Positions 35,753-44,707 of a DNA stretch of 64,000 nt are shown here, in pieces. The notes beneath the pieces are model-generated. The model did not search any database and had not been told where the DNA came from. It saw nothing but the letters and a program-made list of their open reading frames with translations. Numbering within the stretch: the stretch's first letter is position 1; each line of letters starts with the position of its first letter. This DNA is from Fortiea contorta PCC 7126 (lineage in GTDB: Bacteria; Cyanobacteriota; Cyanobacteriia; Cyanobacteriales; Nostocaceae): positions 1,617,895-1,681,894 of the forward strand of contig NZ_KB235930.1 of assembly GCF_000332295.1 (NCBI RefSeq). Direction: 5' to 3'. The translations under genes and the position numbers were made by a program.

Positions 35753-37663
35753 ATGCCTGCACAAACAAGCACCGATGTCATCCGCATCAATGCGAGAAGA
35801 AGTGATGTGTTTGACCTGTTCAACTTTAAGTATTATCTTGGCCCCAACCCTTATCTAGATACAGGGGCGTTGGTATTTGACTTTGCTCTTACTGATTTGA
35901 GAGAACCTCTACCCATAGAAGATTATGTCTCAATTATTAGCGATCGCTATCCTCATCTAGCTAACCAGACATACCCATCTTACGCCCATCTTTTCGCCCA
36001 TACTGTATCAGAAGTAGTCAAACTCGATATGGGCTTACATCTCCATCGTTGGAGCATCCAGCCATATGCTAATTATCTGCGTCTGAGTCTACAATCCCTC
36101 CATGAGCGCACCACCAGAGCCACAGTTTATTTCATCTGGGATTGGTTTGAGGCTATTACTCAACGCGAAGACTTCCACTTAGATGAACAAATCGTCAAAC
36201 TACAAAACGGATTTCGCCAATCTGTCTATGGAGGCCCCACAGTCTACGCCCTATTGCGAACAGCCTTTGAACAAGGGATTCCCGCATTTTATTTATGGGA
36301 TGAAGGATTAATGCAATATGGTTACGGAAAAAAACAGGTTCGTGGTGTAGCGACAACATTTGACGGTGATAGCCATTTAGATTCAGATTTCACCACCCGC
36401 AAGGATGATTGCAAAGCCTTTTTACAAACTTTAGGTTTTCCCACCCCTGGAGGCGATATCGTCGTTTCCCTCTCAGAAGCAATAGCAGTAGCGAGAGAAA
36501 TCGGCTATCCAGTAGCGATTAAGCCTGTAGTTGGTCACAAAGGAATCGGTGTCACCGCTAACGTCCAAGACTCAGATGAACTAGAATCTGCTTATAGTAG
36601 GGCATTAGCAGCAATTCCCGAAACACAACCCACCCGCATTATTGTCGAGAAAAGTATCTCCGGGTCAGATTTTCGCTTACTCTGCGTCGATGGTAAATTT
36701 GTCGCTGCTACCGAACGCCGACCCGCATCAGTTGTTGGTAATGGACACTCAACAATTCAAGAATTAATTCACCAAGAAAACCGCAAACCTGCGCGACTAG
36801 ATTCACCCACCTCGCCCATGTCTAAAATTCAGCATGATGAAGCGATGGAACTTTATCTAGAAGCACAAAATCTTTCGTTAAATAGTGTGATTGAAAAAGA
36901 CTATACCGTCTACCTCCGCAAAGTCGCTAACCTTTCCGCGGGCGGTATAAGTATTAATGCCACTCACACAGTTCATCACGACAACATTATCTTAGCCCAA
37001 GACATTGCTCAATATTTCCAGTTAACTTGTCTAGGCATTGATATCATTGCTAAAGACCTAGGTGAATCGTGGAAAACCGGGAATTTAGCTATCTTGGAAA
37101 TTAACGCCGCACCGGGAGTTTTAATGCATCTTAACCCCAGCATTGGTGAAAGTGTTGATGTCCCTGCTTATATTTTATCAACCTTTTTCGCCTCAGCTAC
37201 AGATGCCAGAATTCCCATTATTACCTTCAATAAAATATCAGTCACAGAACTACAAAAAACCATTGACCATATCCTGTTACAACATCCAGAATGGACTATT
37301 GGTGCTCTTTGTCGTGATGCTGTTTTTGTCAATCGTTCCGAAAAAAAATTTAACTCAGACTATAACAGTAATGTCCAAAATTTACTGCGGAACCCCAAAC
37401 TTGATTTGCTGATTACCGCTTATCCAGAAGAAATCCTCGAAGCCGATGGGATGTTTTATAAAAGCAGCAATATGGTTGTTTTAGATAATCCCACACCTGT
37501 AGAAATGACCTTGATACGGGATGTCTTTGATAATGGCACAGTAGTTATTAAAAAAGGAGACGAAATTTCCATCAAACGCAGAGGGTTAATTGAAGACTAC
37601 ACCTTGGGTGAAGACGAACCATTCATCAGAGTTTATTTGAAAGAAATCGGCACAATTTTGTAA
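35753..37663 (+). CDS. cphA2: CphA2-type cyanophycin synthetase (truncated, single active site)
   Basis: A 636-residue ATP-grasp enzyme related to cyanophycin synthetase. The ATP-grasp domain is intact (DDCKAFLQTLGFPTPGG, YPVAIKPVVGHKGIGVT, then LAILEINAAPGVLMHLNPSIG). The C-terminal Mur-ligase-like half of CphA1 is cut to about 150 residues. Where CphA1 has its GTNGKTT P-loop after an IP-hydrophobic strand, this protein reads IPIITFNKISVTELQK, so the second ATP site is lost. That is the layout described for CphA2 of nitrogen-fixing cyanobacteria, reported to link beta-Asp-Arg dipeptides into cyanophycin. The ATG at 35753 is preferred to an in-frame TTG at 35660. It converges with the DAHP synthase gene. 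Confidence 0.82.
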   Translation: MPAQTSTDVIRINARRSDVFDLFNFKYYLGPNPYLDTGALVFDFALTDLREPLPIEDYVSIISDRYPHLANQTYPSYAHLFAHTVSEVVKLDMGLHLHRWSIQPYANYLRLSLQSLHERTTRATVYFIWDWFEAITQREDFHLDEQIVKLQNGFRQSVYGGPTVYALLRTAFEQGIPAFYLWDEGLMQYGYGKKQVRGVATTFDGDSHLDSDFTTRKDDCKAFLQTLGFPTPGGDIVVSLSEAIAVAREIGYPVAIKPVVGHKGIGVTANVQDSDELESAYSRALAAIPETQPTRIIVEKSISGSDFRLLCVDGKFVAATERRPASVVGNGHSTIQELIHQENRKPARLDSPTSPMSKIQHDEAMELYLEAQNLSLNSVIEKDYTVYLRKVANLSAGGISINATHTVHHDNIILAQDIAQYFQLTCLGIDIIAKDLGESWKTGNLAILEINAAPGVLMHLNPSIGESVDVPAYILSTFFASATDARIPIITFNKISVTELQKTIDHILLQHPEWTIGALCRDAVFVNRSEKKFNSDYNSNVQNLLRNPKLDLLITAYPEEILEADGMFYKSSNMVVLDNPTPVEMTLIRDVFDNGTVVIKKGDEISIKRRGLIEDYTLGEDEPFIRVYLKEIGTIL

Positions 37664-37680
37664 TCACTTCAATACAAATT

Positions 37681-37701
37681 GGGGTGGGTACTTCCCACCC
37701 C
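37681..37701. terminator. Hairpin between convergent cphA2 and DAHP synthase genes
   Basis: GGGGTGGG (37681-37688) and CCCACCCC (37694-37701) pair perfectly around TACTT. Its place 18 nt after one stop and just before the other suits a bidirectional terminator. Confidence 0.65.
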
Positions 37702-37709
37702 GTCGCCCA

Positions 37710-38753
37710 TTAATTAAGCTTCTCGTAAGCTGCTAAAATTACTTTTTCTGTCTCTTCCCAGTCAATACATTTATCCGTCACCGAAACACCATATTGCAAC
37801 TCCTCTCGCTTGCAATTCATCGGTTGACTACCTGCATATAAATTAGATTCCAGCATCAACCCGACTATAGAATTGTTACCATCTACTATTTGTTCAATCA
37901 CATTTTCAAATACAGCAGATTGTAACTTGTAATCCTTATTTGTATTGCCGTGGCTACAGTCAATGACTATTCTGGGTGATAAATTTGCTGCTTTTAATTT
38001 TTCTTCTACCTGTTTAACATTTGCAGCATCATAATTAGGTTGATTACCACCTCGTAGAATCACATGACCATAAGCGTTACCCTTAGTTTGGAATACACTT
38101 ACTTGTCCATATTGATTAATGCCCAAGAAATTATGTGGATTTCTGGCTGATTGTAAGGCATTTAAAGCTACTTGAATATTACCATCAGTGCCATTTTTAA
38201 AACCCACAGGCATTGATAGTCCACTAGACATTTCTCGGTGGGTTTGTGATTCAGTTGTGCGCGCACCAATTGCCGACCAAGAAATTAATTCACTAATGTA
38301 TTGTGGTATGATAGGATCGAGAGCTTCCGTACCCGCAGGTAAGCCCATATCCGCAATCTTTAAAAGTAAACTTCTGGCAATTAATAAACCATTTTCTACC
38401 TGGAAAGAATCGTCCATTTGGGGATCATTAATCAATCCTTTCCATCCTATAGTTGTTCTGGGTTTTTCAAAATACACCCGCATAATCAACAGCAGCTTAT
38501 CTTTGACTTTTTCAGACAAAATACTTAGTTTTTCAGAATATTCTAGAGCTGCTTTGGGGTCGTGAATTGAACAAGGCCCAACTACAATAAATTTTCTGCG
38601 GTCTTGAAAGTCCAGAATTTGTTCTAGTTCTTGCCTATATTTTAAAACCGTGTGTTCAGTGGAAGGAGTTAGAGGTAATTTCAGTTTTACTTCGTTGGGA
38701 GTTAATAAAACGTGAGAATTCTCAATGTTAGCGTTGAATAGTTGGTTGTGCAT
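37710..38753 (-). CDS. 3-deoxy-7-phosphoheptulonate (DAHP) synthase, class I
   Basis: A 347-residue enzyme joining phosphoenolpyruvate and erythrose-4-phosphate, the first step of the shikimate pathway. Diagnostic segments are FIVVGPCSIHDPKAALEY (about 54-71), RVYFEKPRTTIGWKGLINDP, WSAIGARTTESQTHREMSSGLSMPVGFKNGTDG and RIVIDCSHGNTNKDY. These are the metal- and substrate-binding motifs of the AroF/G/H (I-alpha) type. Length is normal. Which aromatic amino acid inhibits it cannot be read here, so no letter symbol is given. Confidence 0.96.
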   Translation of the reverse strand: MHNQLFNANIENSHVLLTPNEVKLKLPLTPSTEHTVLKYRQELEQILDFQDRRKFIVVGPCSIHDPKAALEYSEKLSILSEKVKDKLLLIMRVYFEKPRTTIGWKGLINDPQMDDSFQVENGLLIARSLLLKIADMGLPAGTEALDPIIPQYISELISWSAIGARTTESQTHREMSSGLSMPVGFKNGTDGNIQVALNALQSARNPHNFLGINQYGQVSVFQTKGNAYGHVILRGGNQPNYDAANVKQVEEKLKAANLSPRIVIDCSHGNTNKDYKLQSAVFENVIEQIVDGNNSIVGLMLESNLYAGSQPMNCKREELQYGVSVTDKCIDWEETEKVILAAYEKLN

Positions 38754-38954
38754 GGAGATGATCTAGGGATTTACGTTGCCTTAAGGCGTCAAAATTCATA
38801 TCCAAATTTTAAAGCCAAAACACCCTAGTAAATCATCTGATTAAAGAAAAGCCTCTTGAGTATTAGATAAATTCAGTCTTTAGTTATAAATTTCCCAGGC
38901 GGTGGGGAAAAGGAAGTAATATCCTTTTCCCCAAAATTATACAGGTGTATTTTG
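38754..38954. other. Spacer with an 11-bp hairpin near the end of the amylase gene
   Basis: GGGGAAAAGGA (38904-38914) and TCCTTTTCCCC (38922-38932) pair perfectly around a 7-nt loop, 23 nt downstream of the minus-strand glycoside hydrolase stop. It may terminate that gene, although no U-run follows on the minus strand. Confidence 0.55.
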
Positions 38955-40613
38955 TTACTGCCAAACGAATACTTTTGCTTCAAAAGGCCCGATGTCAGTC
39001 ATGATACCATCGTCACCAGCTTCAACATCATAATTACCAGTCCATTCATGCCATGTACCACCGCTGGGGAAGTTAGGAACATGATAACCAGCGAGAAAGT
39101 TTTCTGAGAAATTGGCTACTACCACCACACGAGAACCTTCATCATTCCAACGGCTATAAGCTAGTATCTTCGCTTCTGCATTTTCATGGATAAAATCGAT
39201 ATTCTCTGTGTAAAGTGCATGGCTAGATTTCCGCAAGTTAACTAAGCCTTTGTAGTGTTCAAATAAGCTGCTATTTAGGTCATTTCCTAATAGTGTCCAG
39301 TCGATTTTTGAGGATTCAGGTTGTTTGGGTTTATATTCTCCAAATTCTTCACCCATCCAAATCAAGGGTACACCAACGGCCGTCATCAAAATAACTACCC
39401 CTAACTTAGCTCGTCTAAATGCTTCCTCATCAAAAATACTACGGTTAGCCAATTCCACCATAATATGTTCATGGTCGTGATTGGTGAGATAATTCACCAC
39501 ATTGGTTGCACCTAAAAAGCCTTGACGTTTAGCATCAATGACATCTTTGAGATTTTCCAAATCAAAAGCTTCACCGCAAATATGTGCTAATACTGTATGA
39601 AAAAAACTATCATGCCAGCAACCATCCATTGGGCCATCTAAATTAGTAATGCTTGGTGTTTCTGGAATGTGTTCCGCAATATTATAAAAAGGTTTGCTAC
39701 CTGCAGTTTTTTTCGTTTCTTGCACAATCCAGTGCATGAAATCATAGTTAGCAATTTGTCGTGCTGCATCATAACGAATACCATCAATGTGATATTCCTC
39801 AATCCAAAAACGAACTGTATCGCCAATAAATTTTCTTGCAGGATAAGTCTCTAAATTCTCGTCATAATGTTCGTAATTAAACTCAGGCCCCCAGTTATTG
39901 TCGGGGTCACGAGGAGAGTGATGATACCAATAATCGTGGTCGATTTGTGTCAAAGGGCCAGAAGCTTCTGAGTGGTTATAAATCCCATCCATAATGACGC
40001 GAATACCGCGTTTATGACACTCGTCAATTAGCCGCTTCAACCCATCTGTTGAACCATAACTAGATTCAGTTGCAAAGAAGTGACGAGGGTTATAACCCCA
40101 GCTATAATCGCCGGGGTATTCTTTAATTGGCATCAATTCAACAGCATTGATTCCTAAGTCAGTTAAATAATCTAATTTTTCGATAACGTGTTTGTATTTA
40201 CCTCTTGCATAGGGGTCATCTTCACCACCAGAAAAGTCTCCCACATGCAGTTCATAAATTACTAATTCATGGTCGGCGGGTAGAGGGTTATCATCATATC
40301 GCCAAACGTAAGTATCAACAATTTTTTCGCCGTCTTTAATCCGCACAACAGCGTTATCTTTTCCGCTTAATTCATCAATATCAGTCGCATAGGGATCTGT
40401 GACTTCAACCCACTGTTCTGGTTCAAAAAACCATGAATTTGTTTGCACACGAAACTTATATTGATAAGTGCCATCTTCTAGTTCAACGGTGGTACGAAAA
40501 TAGCCATCTTCACCTTTAGTCATAGGCACGTCTTGCCAATCAGAAAACGAGCCAATTAATGCGGCTCCTTTGTTGTAGGGCGCAAATAATTCAAATTCAA
40601 TGGGCTTTGTCAT
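38955..40613 (-). CDS. Alpha-amylase family (GH13) glycoside hydrolase with N-terminal CBM48-like domain
   Basis: A 552-residue enzyme. The N-terminal 95 residues form an immunoglobulin-like starch-binding domain (FELFAPYNKGAALIGSFSDW, GTYQYKFRV). The GH13 barrel follows with region I DGIYNH (209-214), nucleophile Asp282 in IDGIRYDAARQI, acid/base Glu314 in YNIAEHIPE and transition-state Asp380 in YLTNHDHE. The layout resembles glycogen branching or debranching relatives more than secreted amylases, and there is no signal peptide. It probably acts on glycogen or maltooligosaccharides in the cytosol. All catalytic residues are present. Confidence 0.9.
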   Translation of the reverse strand: MTKPIEFELFAPYNKGAALIGSFSDWQDVPMTKGEDGYFRTTVELEDGTYQYKFRVQTNSWFFEPEQWVEVTDPYATDIDELSGKDNAVVRIKDGEKIVDTYVWRYDDNPLPADHELVIYELHVGDFSGGEDDPYARGKYKHVIEKLDYLTDLGINAVELMPIKEYPGDYSWGYNPRHFFATESSYGSTDGLKRLIDECHKRGIRVIMDGIYNHSEASGPLTQIDHDYWYHHSPRDPDNNWGPEFNYEHYDENLETYPARKFIGDTVRFWIEEYHIDGIRYDAARQIANYDFMHWIVQETKKTAGSKPFYNIAEHIPETPSITNLDGPMDGCWHDSFFHTVLAHICGEAFDLENLKDVIDAKRQGFLGATNVVNYLTNHDHEHIMVELANRSIFDEEAFRRAKLGVVILMTAVGVPLIWMGEEFGEYKPKQPESSKIDWTLLGNDLNSSLFEHYKGLVNLRKSSHALYTENIDFIHENAEAKILAYSRWNDEGSRVVVVANFSENFLAGYHVPNFPSGGTWHEWTGNYDVEAGDDGIMTDIGPFEAKVFVWQ

Positions 40614-40839
40614 AAAAACTTTGTGGTTAAGAGTGTTGTTAAGAATATATTCTTACGCTTTTTAAAATTTTCAAATCGTTCGCGGGAGAGAAATTTAGTA
40701 GTAGTTGCTATATCTTGAGAAGTAAATTTATGATTGTGAGGTTGGCTTTAAAACATGAGAGACGAAGCAAAAGCAACGTCTCTACATAGGTTTATGGGGT
40801 ATTTGTGGTTTTTTAGGTTTCAATATCTGGCAATTAAAA

Positions 40840-41217
40840 CTATTCTAATTTGCCATTAGTTGATTGTAGATGACTGCATAACCAGTTTGCAGCCGTTGCT
40901 CTGCGAGTTTGACGCGGCCCAAATTCACCTATTTTGTAACCTTTAAAACCCAGTTGTTCTTTGAGTATTTGTTTGTTTTCTTGGGGAATAGAGCGAGTTA
41001 ATTTAACTGTGGCGGGGCGACTATCAATAAAATCTGGTGGTTGTGGATATTCATCTCGCCATTCTGGCGATACTGCAGTTGTGTTCCATTGTCCAGTGTT
41101 GGAGTCGTAGCGATAGCCTAAGTAATACCATACCAACTGATTGACTGTAACATCATCAATTTTTTCTTCAAGAATCGCCCGGATGGTTTCTGTGTTTAGT
41201 GGTGGTAAATCAGACAT
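40840..41217 (-). CDS. DUF1823 family protein
   Basis: A 125-residue soluble protein. The segment ILEEKIDDVTVNQLVWYYLGYRYD, followed by WRDEYPQPPDFI and PATVKLTRSIP, is the DUF1823 pattern known from cyanobacteria and plant chloroplast proteins. The C-terminus (GFKGYKIGEFGPRQTRRATAANW) is basic. Function is unknown. Its conservation from cyanobacteria to plants suggests a plastid-type housekeeping role. It is monocistronic. Confidence 0.75.
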   Translation of the reverse strand: MSDLPPLNTETIRAILEEKIDDVTVNQLVWYYLGYRYDSNTGQWNTTAVSPEWRDEYPQPPDFIDSRPATVKLTRSIPQENKQILKEQLGFKGYKIGEFGPRQTRRATAANWLCSHLQSTNGKLE

Positions 41218-41472
41218 AAATTAGTTCCAATTTTGAATCTACAGATGAGAAAGTTAGTAATTGCTCATCGTTAATAGCTGACATTTTTAGTAGCCATTAA
41301 CTATAACAAATAAACATTCTAGTTCTTCAGGTAACGCAGTCATCAAACATAATTTATCACCACTTAGCAACTGGAAACCCAAATATAGAGATGTGTAAAT
41401 CCTATGAATGACAGATGAATTGTGTATTCAAAAACCAAGTAGACTGGAAATTGTACAGAGCGGACTATCTTC

Positions 41473-41775
41473 ATGCCAAATCCTACACCAACGCCAAAGC
41501 TAATCCGCGCCCATGTGTTCATTTCTGGTCGAGTCCAGGGGGTGGGATATCGCTACGCTACTGTGGAGACAGCTAGCCAATTAGGATTAACTGGTTGGGT
41601 GCGAAATCTTCCAGATAATCGTGTGGAAGCAGTTTTTGAAGGAGCGCAGCCAATTGTAGACGAGATGGTGCGCTGGTGTCACGCGGGCCCGCCTGCTGCT
41701 ATGGTGAAAAGTGTGGTGGTTGAATACGAGGTGTGGGAAGGGCTGCGAGGATTTGAAGTGAGACGGTGTGAATGA
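41473..41775 (+). CDS. Acylphosphatase
   Basis: A 100-residue enzyme that hydrolyses acyl phosphates. The signature HVFISGRVQGVGYRYATVETA gives the catalytic Arg27 (in VGYR), and GLTGWVRNLPDNRVEAVFEG gives Asn45. The third motif, GPPAAMVKSVVVEYE, fits the family's GPPxAxV. Length is standard. An extra 10-residue N-terminus (MPNPTPTPKL) precedes the domain. It lies upstream of the M3 peptidase, 160 nt away. Confidence 0.95.
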   Translation: MPNPTPTPKLIRAHVFISGRVQGVGYRYATVETASQLGLTGWVRNLPDNRVEAVFEGAQPIVDEMVRWCHAGPPAAMVKSVVVEYEVWEGLRGFEVRRCE

Positions 41776-41934
41776 TATTCGCCGAAATTGTCACTGTGTT
41801 GAGAGTTGGCGATTTTACTTTTTCCTGCCATTTTGGCATTGTAGCAAAGCTAAATCCTGCAGCGATCGCTACATTAGTAAATATATAAATAAACATCATC
41901 ATTCCCCCGATTAATCGGTAGCTCACACAAAACC

Positions 41935-44040
41935 ATGAGTGCAAATGTCACTACTTCCGAAAACCCCTTACTTAAGGGAACCGGCTTACCTCCTTTTGCA
42001 GAGATTCAACCACAGCAAGTAGTACCAGCCTTTGAGGAGCTGTTAACAGAACTAGACCAACAGCTTACCGCCTTGGAAACAAATCTACAGCCTACTTGGA
42101 GCGGTTTAGTAGCACCTCTAGAAAGGTTAACAGAAAGGCTGTATTGGAGTTGGGGTATAGTGAACCATTTAATGGGTGTGAAAAACAGTCCCGAACTGCG
42201 CGCAGCTCATGAAACTGTACAGCCACAGGTGGTGCAGTTTATGAATAAACTGGGTCAAAGTCAACCCATTTACAACGCCTTTAAAGCACTCCGCAATAGC
42301 GATACGTGGAAAACATTAGACTCAGCTCAACAGCGCATCGTCATCGCCGCAATCCGCGACGCTGAACTTTCTGGTGTCGGCTTACAAGGTGAAGCCAGGG
42401 AGCGTTTCAATCATATTCAAATGCAGTTAGCGGAACTTTCCACCAAGTTTTCCAACCATGTGTTGGATGCTACCAAAGCCTTTAGTTTAACTCTCACAAC
42501 TAAAGAGGAAATTGACGGTTTACCCCAAAGCTTACTCAGTCTAGCCGCACAAGCCGCAAGAGCTGAGGGTGCAGAGAACGCCACACCAGAAGACGGCCCC
42601 TGGCGCATCACTTTAGATTACCCCAGCTATGGCCCTTTCTTGCTCCACAGCACCCGCCGGGATTTGCGAGAGCAGATATACAAAGCGCATATCACCCGTG
42701 CAACATCAGGTGATTTAGATAATAACCCGTTAATTGACCGCATTTTAGAGCTGCGCCAAGAACTCAGTAATTTACTTGGCTATGGGAATTTTGCTCAATT
42801 GAGCCTCGCTAGTAAGATGGCTCCTAACGTTGAAGCCGTGGAGGCGCTGTTAGAGGAATTGCGTCTTGTTAGTTATGGTGCAGCTGTGCAAGACTTGGAA
42901 GCACTCAAAGCTTTTGCAGCCGAAAAAGGAGCACCAGAAGCAGCAGATTTGAAACACTGGGATATCGGTTTTTGGTCAGAACGCCAGCGCGAAGCAAAAT
43001 TTGCTTTCACTGCGGAAGAATTACGCCCTTATTTCCCTCTTCCCCAAGTTTTAGACGGCTTATTTGGTCTTGTGAAGCGGCTATTTGGTGTCACCGTCAC
43101 CTCTGCAGATGGTCAAGCCCCAGTCTGGCACGAGGATGTGCGTTATTTCCAAATCGCCGATGAGACAGGCGCTCCCATTGCCTATTTTTACTTAGACCCC
43201 TACAGCCGTCCCGCAGAAAAACGTGGTGGCGCTTGGATGGATGTCTGCATTAATCGGAGTAAAATTGCGGAAAATGGCGCAACTAGTGTCCGTTTACCTG
43301 TAGCGTATTTGATTTGCAATCAAACACCTCCAGTTGATGGTAAGCCTAGTTTGATGACTTTCTATGAAGTAGAGACTTTGTTTCATGAGTTTGGTCATGG
43401 ACTACACCACATGCTCACCAAAGTAGACTACACAGACGCTGCGGGTATTAATAATGTGGAATGGGATGCAGTAGAATTGCCTAGCCAATTTATGGAAAAC
43501 TGGTGTTATGAGCGACCTACTTTGTTTGGACTCGCCAAGCATTATGAAACTGGGGAACCCCTACCTGAGCATTATTACCAAAAGCTGCTAGCAGCGCGTA
43601 ATTATATGAGTGGTAGTGCGATGTTACGGCAAATTCACTTTAGCCGTGTGGATTTAGAGCTACACTATCGTTATCAATCTGGTAGCAGCGAAACTCCCGC
43701 AGATGTCCGTCATCGCATTGCCAAGACTACTACCGTTTTACCACCACTACCAGAAGATGGCTTTTTGTGTGCTTTTGGACATGTTTTTGAAGGTGGTTAT
43801 GCGGCTGGGTACTATAGTTACAAGTGGGCGGAAGTACTGAGTGCCGATGCTTTTGCTGCTTTTGAGGAAGCAGGGCTAGATGATGAAGAAGCAATAAAAG
43901 CTACAGGTAAGCGCTACCGTGATACGGTCTTGGCTCTCGGTGGAAGTAAGCACCCAATGGAAGTATTTAAAACCTTCCGGGGTCGGGAACCTAGTACTAG
44001 TCCGCTACTCAGACACAATGGTTTAGCAGCTGCTGTGTAA
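41935..44040 (+). CDS. M3 family oligopeptidase (oligopeptidase A-like)
   Basis: A 701-residue cytosolic zinc metallopeptidase. The zinc motif HEFGH lies at 483-487 (FHEFGHGLHHML), and the third ligand Glu lies in the downstream NNVEWDAVELPSQFMENW helix. The N-terminal helical region and the GGAWMDVCI segment match the oligopeptidase A (PrlC) subtype rather than PepF. It degrades short peptides, including cleaved signal peptides in E. coli. It is 160 nt downstream of the acylphosphatase gene. All catalytic residues are present and length is normal. Confidence 0.95.
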   Translation: MSANVTTSENPLLKGTGLPPFAEIQPQQVVPAFEELLTELDQQLTALETNLQPTWSGLVAPLERLTERLYWSWGIVNHLMGVKNSPELRAAHETVQPQVVQFMNKLGQSQPIYNAFKALRNSDTWKTLDSAQQRIVIAAIRDAELSGVGLQGEARERFNHIQMQLAELSTKFSNHVLDATKAFSLTLTTKEEIDGLPQSLLSLAAQAARAEGAENATPEDGPWRITLDYPSYGPFLLHSTRRDLREQIYKAHITRATSGDLDNNPLIDRILELRQELSNLLGYGNFAQLSLASKMAPNVEAVEALLEELRLVSYGAAVQDLEALKAFAAEKGAPEAADLKHWDIGFWSERQREAKFAFTAEELRPYFPLPQVLDGLFGLVKRLFGVTVTSADGQAPVWHEDVRYFQIADETGAPIAYFYLDPYSRPAEKRGGAWMDVCINRSKIAENGATSVRLPVAYLICNQTPPVDGKPSLMTFYEVETLFHEFGHGLHHMLTKVDYTDAAGINNVEWDAVELPSQFMENWCYERPTLFGLAKHYETGEPLPEHYYQKLLAARNYMSGSAMLRQIHFSRVDLELHYRYQSGSSETPADVRHRIAKTTTVLPPLPEDGFLCAFGHVFEGGYAAGYYSYKWAEVLSADAFAAFEEAGLDDEEAIKATGKRYRDTVLALGGSKHPMEVFKTFRGREPSTSPLLRHNGLAAAV

Positions 44041-44163
44041 CAGATGTGAAACTGGCTGCTTTCAATCTTTGCGGTGACAATAATCACAGTAGTATAAGTC
44101 ACATGTCGGGTTAGTATTTTTCTAACTCCAACCTCTACTTACAAAACTGAACTGATACACCGA

Positions 44164-44197
44164 GCAACCTCACACAGATGTGGGGTTGTTTTTTATA
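44164..44197 (+). terminator. Terminator after the oligopeptidase gene
   Basis: CAACC-TCAC and GTGGGGTTG pair around an ACAGAT-type loop and are followed by six T residues. It lies about 125 nt after the M3 peptidase stop and fits a rho-independent terminator. Confidence 0.7.
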
Positions 44198-44335
44198 GGG
44201 AATAGAGAAATTTCTATATTAAGATTCGAGCATATTCTGGTTTTGAATTGGTAAGAATTCTGTTAATTTAATTTATTGAATTTTTTTCTATGGCTAGACA
44301 TAATAAAAGACCGTGCCATAACAAAACTCACAAAT

Positions 44336-44656
44336 ATGTTAATCAGTTGGCTATATCTCTTCGCAGCAGTCATTTTTGAAGTTTCCGGCACAACTTGCAT
44401 GAAATTGTCGCAAGGTTTCACTAAACCTAGCTTTTCGGTCTTGATATTTGTATTTTATGGACTTTCTCTAACTTTTTTAACATTTTGCCTCAAAAGACTG
44501 GAAATTAGTGTGACTTATTCTGTTTGGGCTGGGTTGGGAACTACCTTAATTGCAATAATTGGCATTGTCTGGTTTCGGGAATCTACTACTGTGATTAAAC
44601 TGACATCAATTTCCTTAATAATTATGGGGGTAATTGGTTTAAACTCGGGTAAATAA
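44336..44656 (+). CDS. SMR-family small multidrug-type transporter
   Basis: A 106-residue four-helix membrane protein. Helix 1 contains the essential acidic residue, Glu15 in AAVIFEVSGTTCMKLS, where EmrE has Glu14. The SVTYSVWAGLGTTLIAIIG segment carries the conserved YxxWxGxG of helix 3. Such proteins work as antiparallel or parallel dimers, exporting cationic drugs, guanidinium or polyamines for protons. An in-frame TTG 60 nt upstream is unlikely, and the ATG at 44336 gives the standard length. The substrate is not predictable. Confidence 0.9.
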   Translation: MLISWLYLFAAVIFEVSGTTCMKLSQGFTKPSFSVLIFVFYGLSLTFLTFCLKRLEISVTYSVWAGLGTTLIAIIGIVWFRESTTVIKLTSISLIIMGVIGLNSGK

Positions 44657-44707
44657 AGGTAGTTGCGCTGTTAGGTATTTGCTGCGCTAAAGCGCAACTA
44701 CTAGCAA

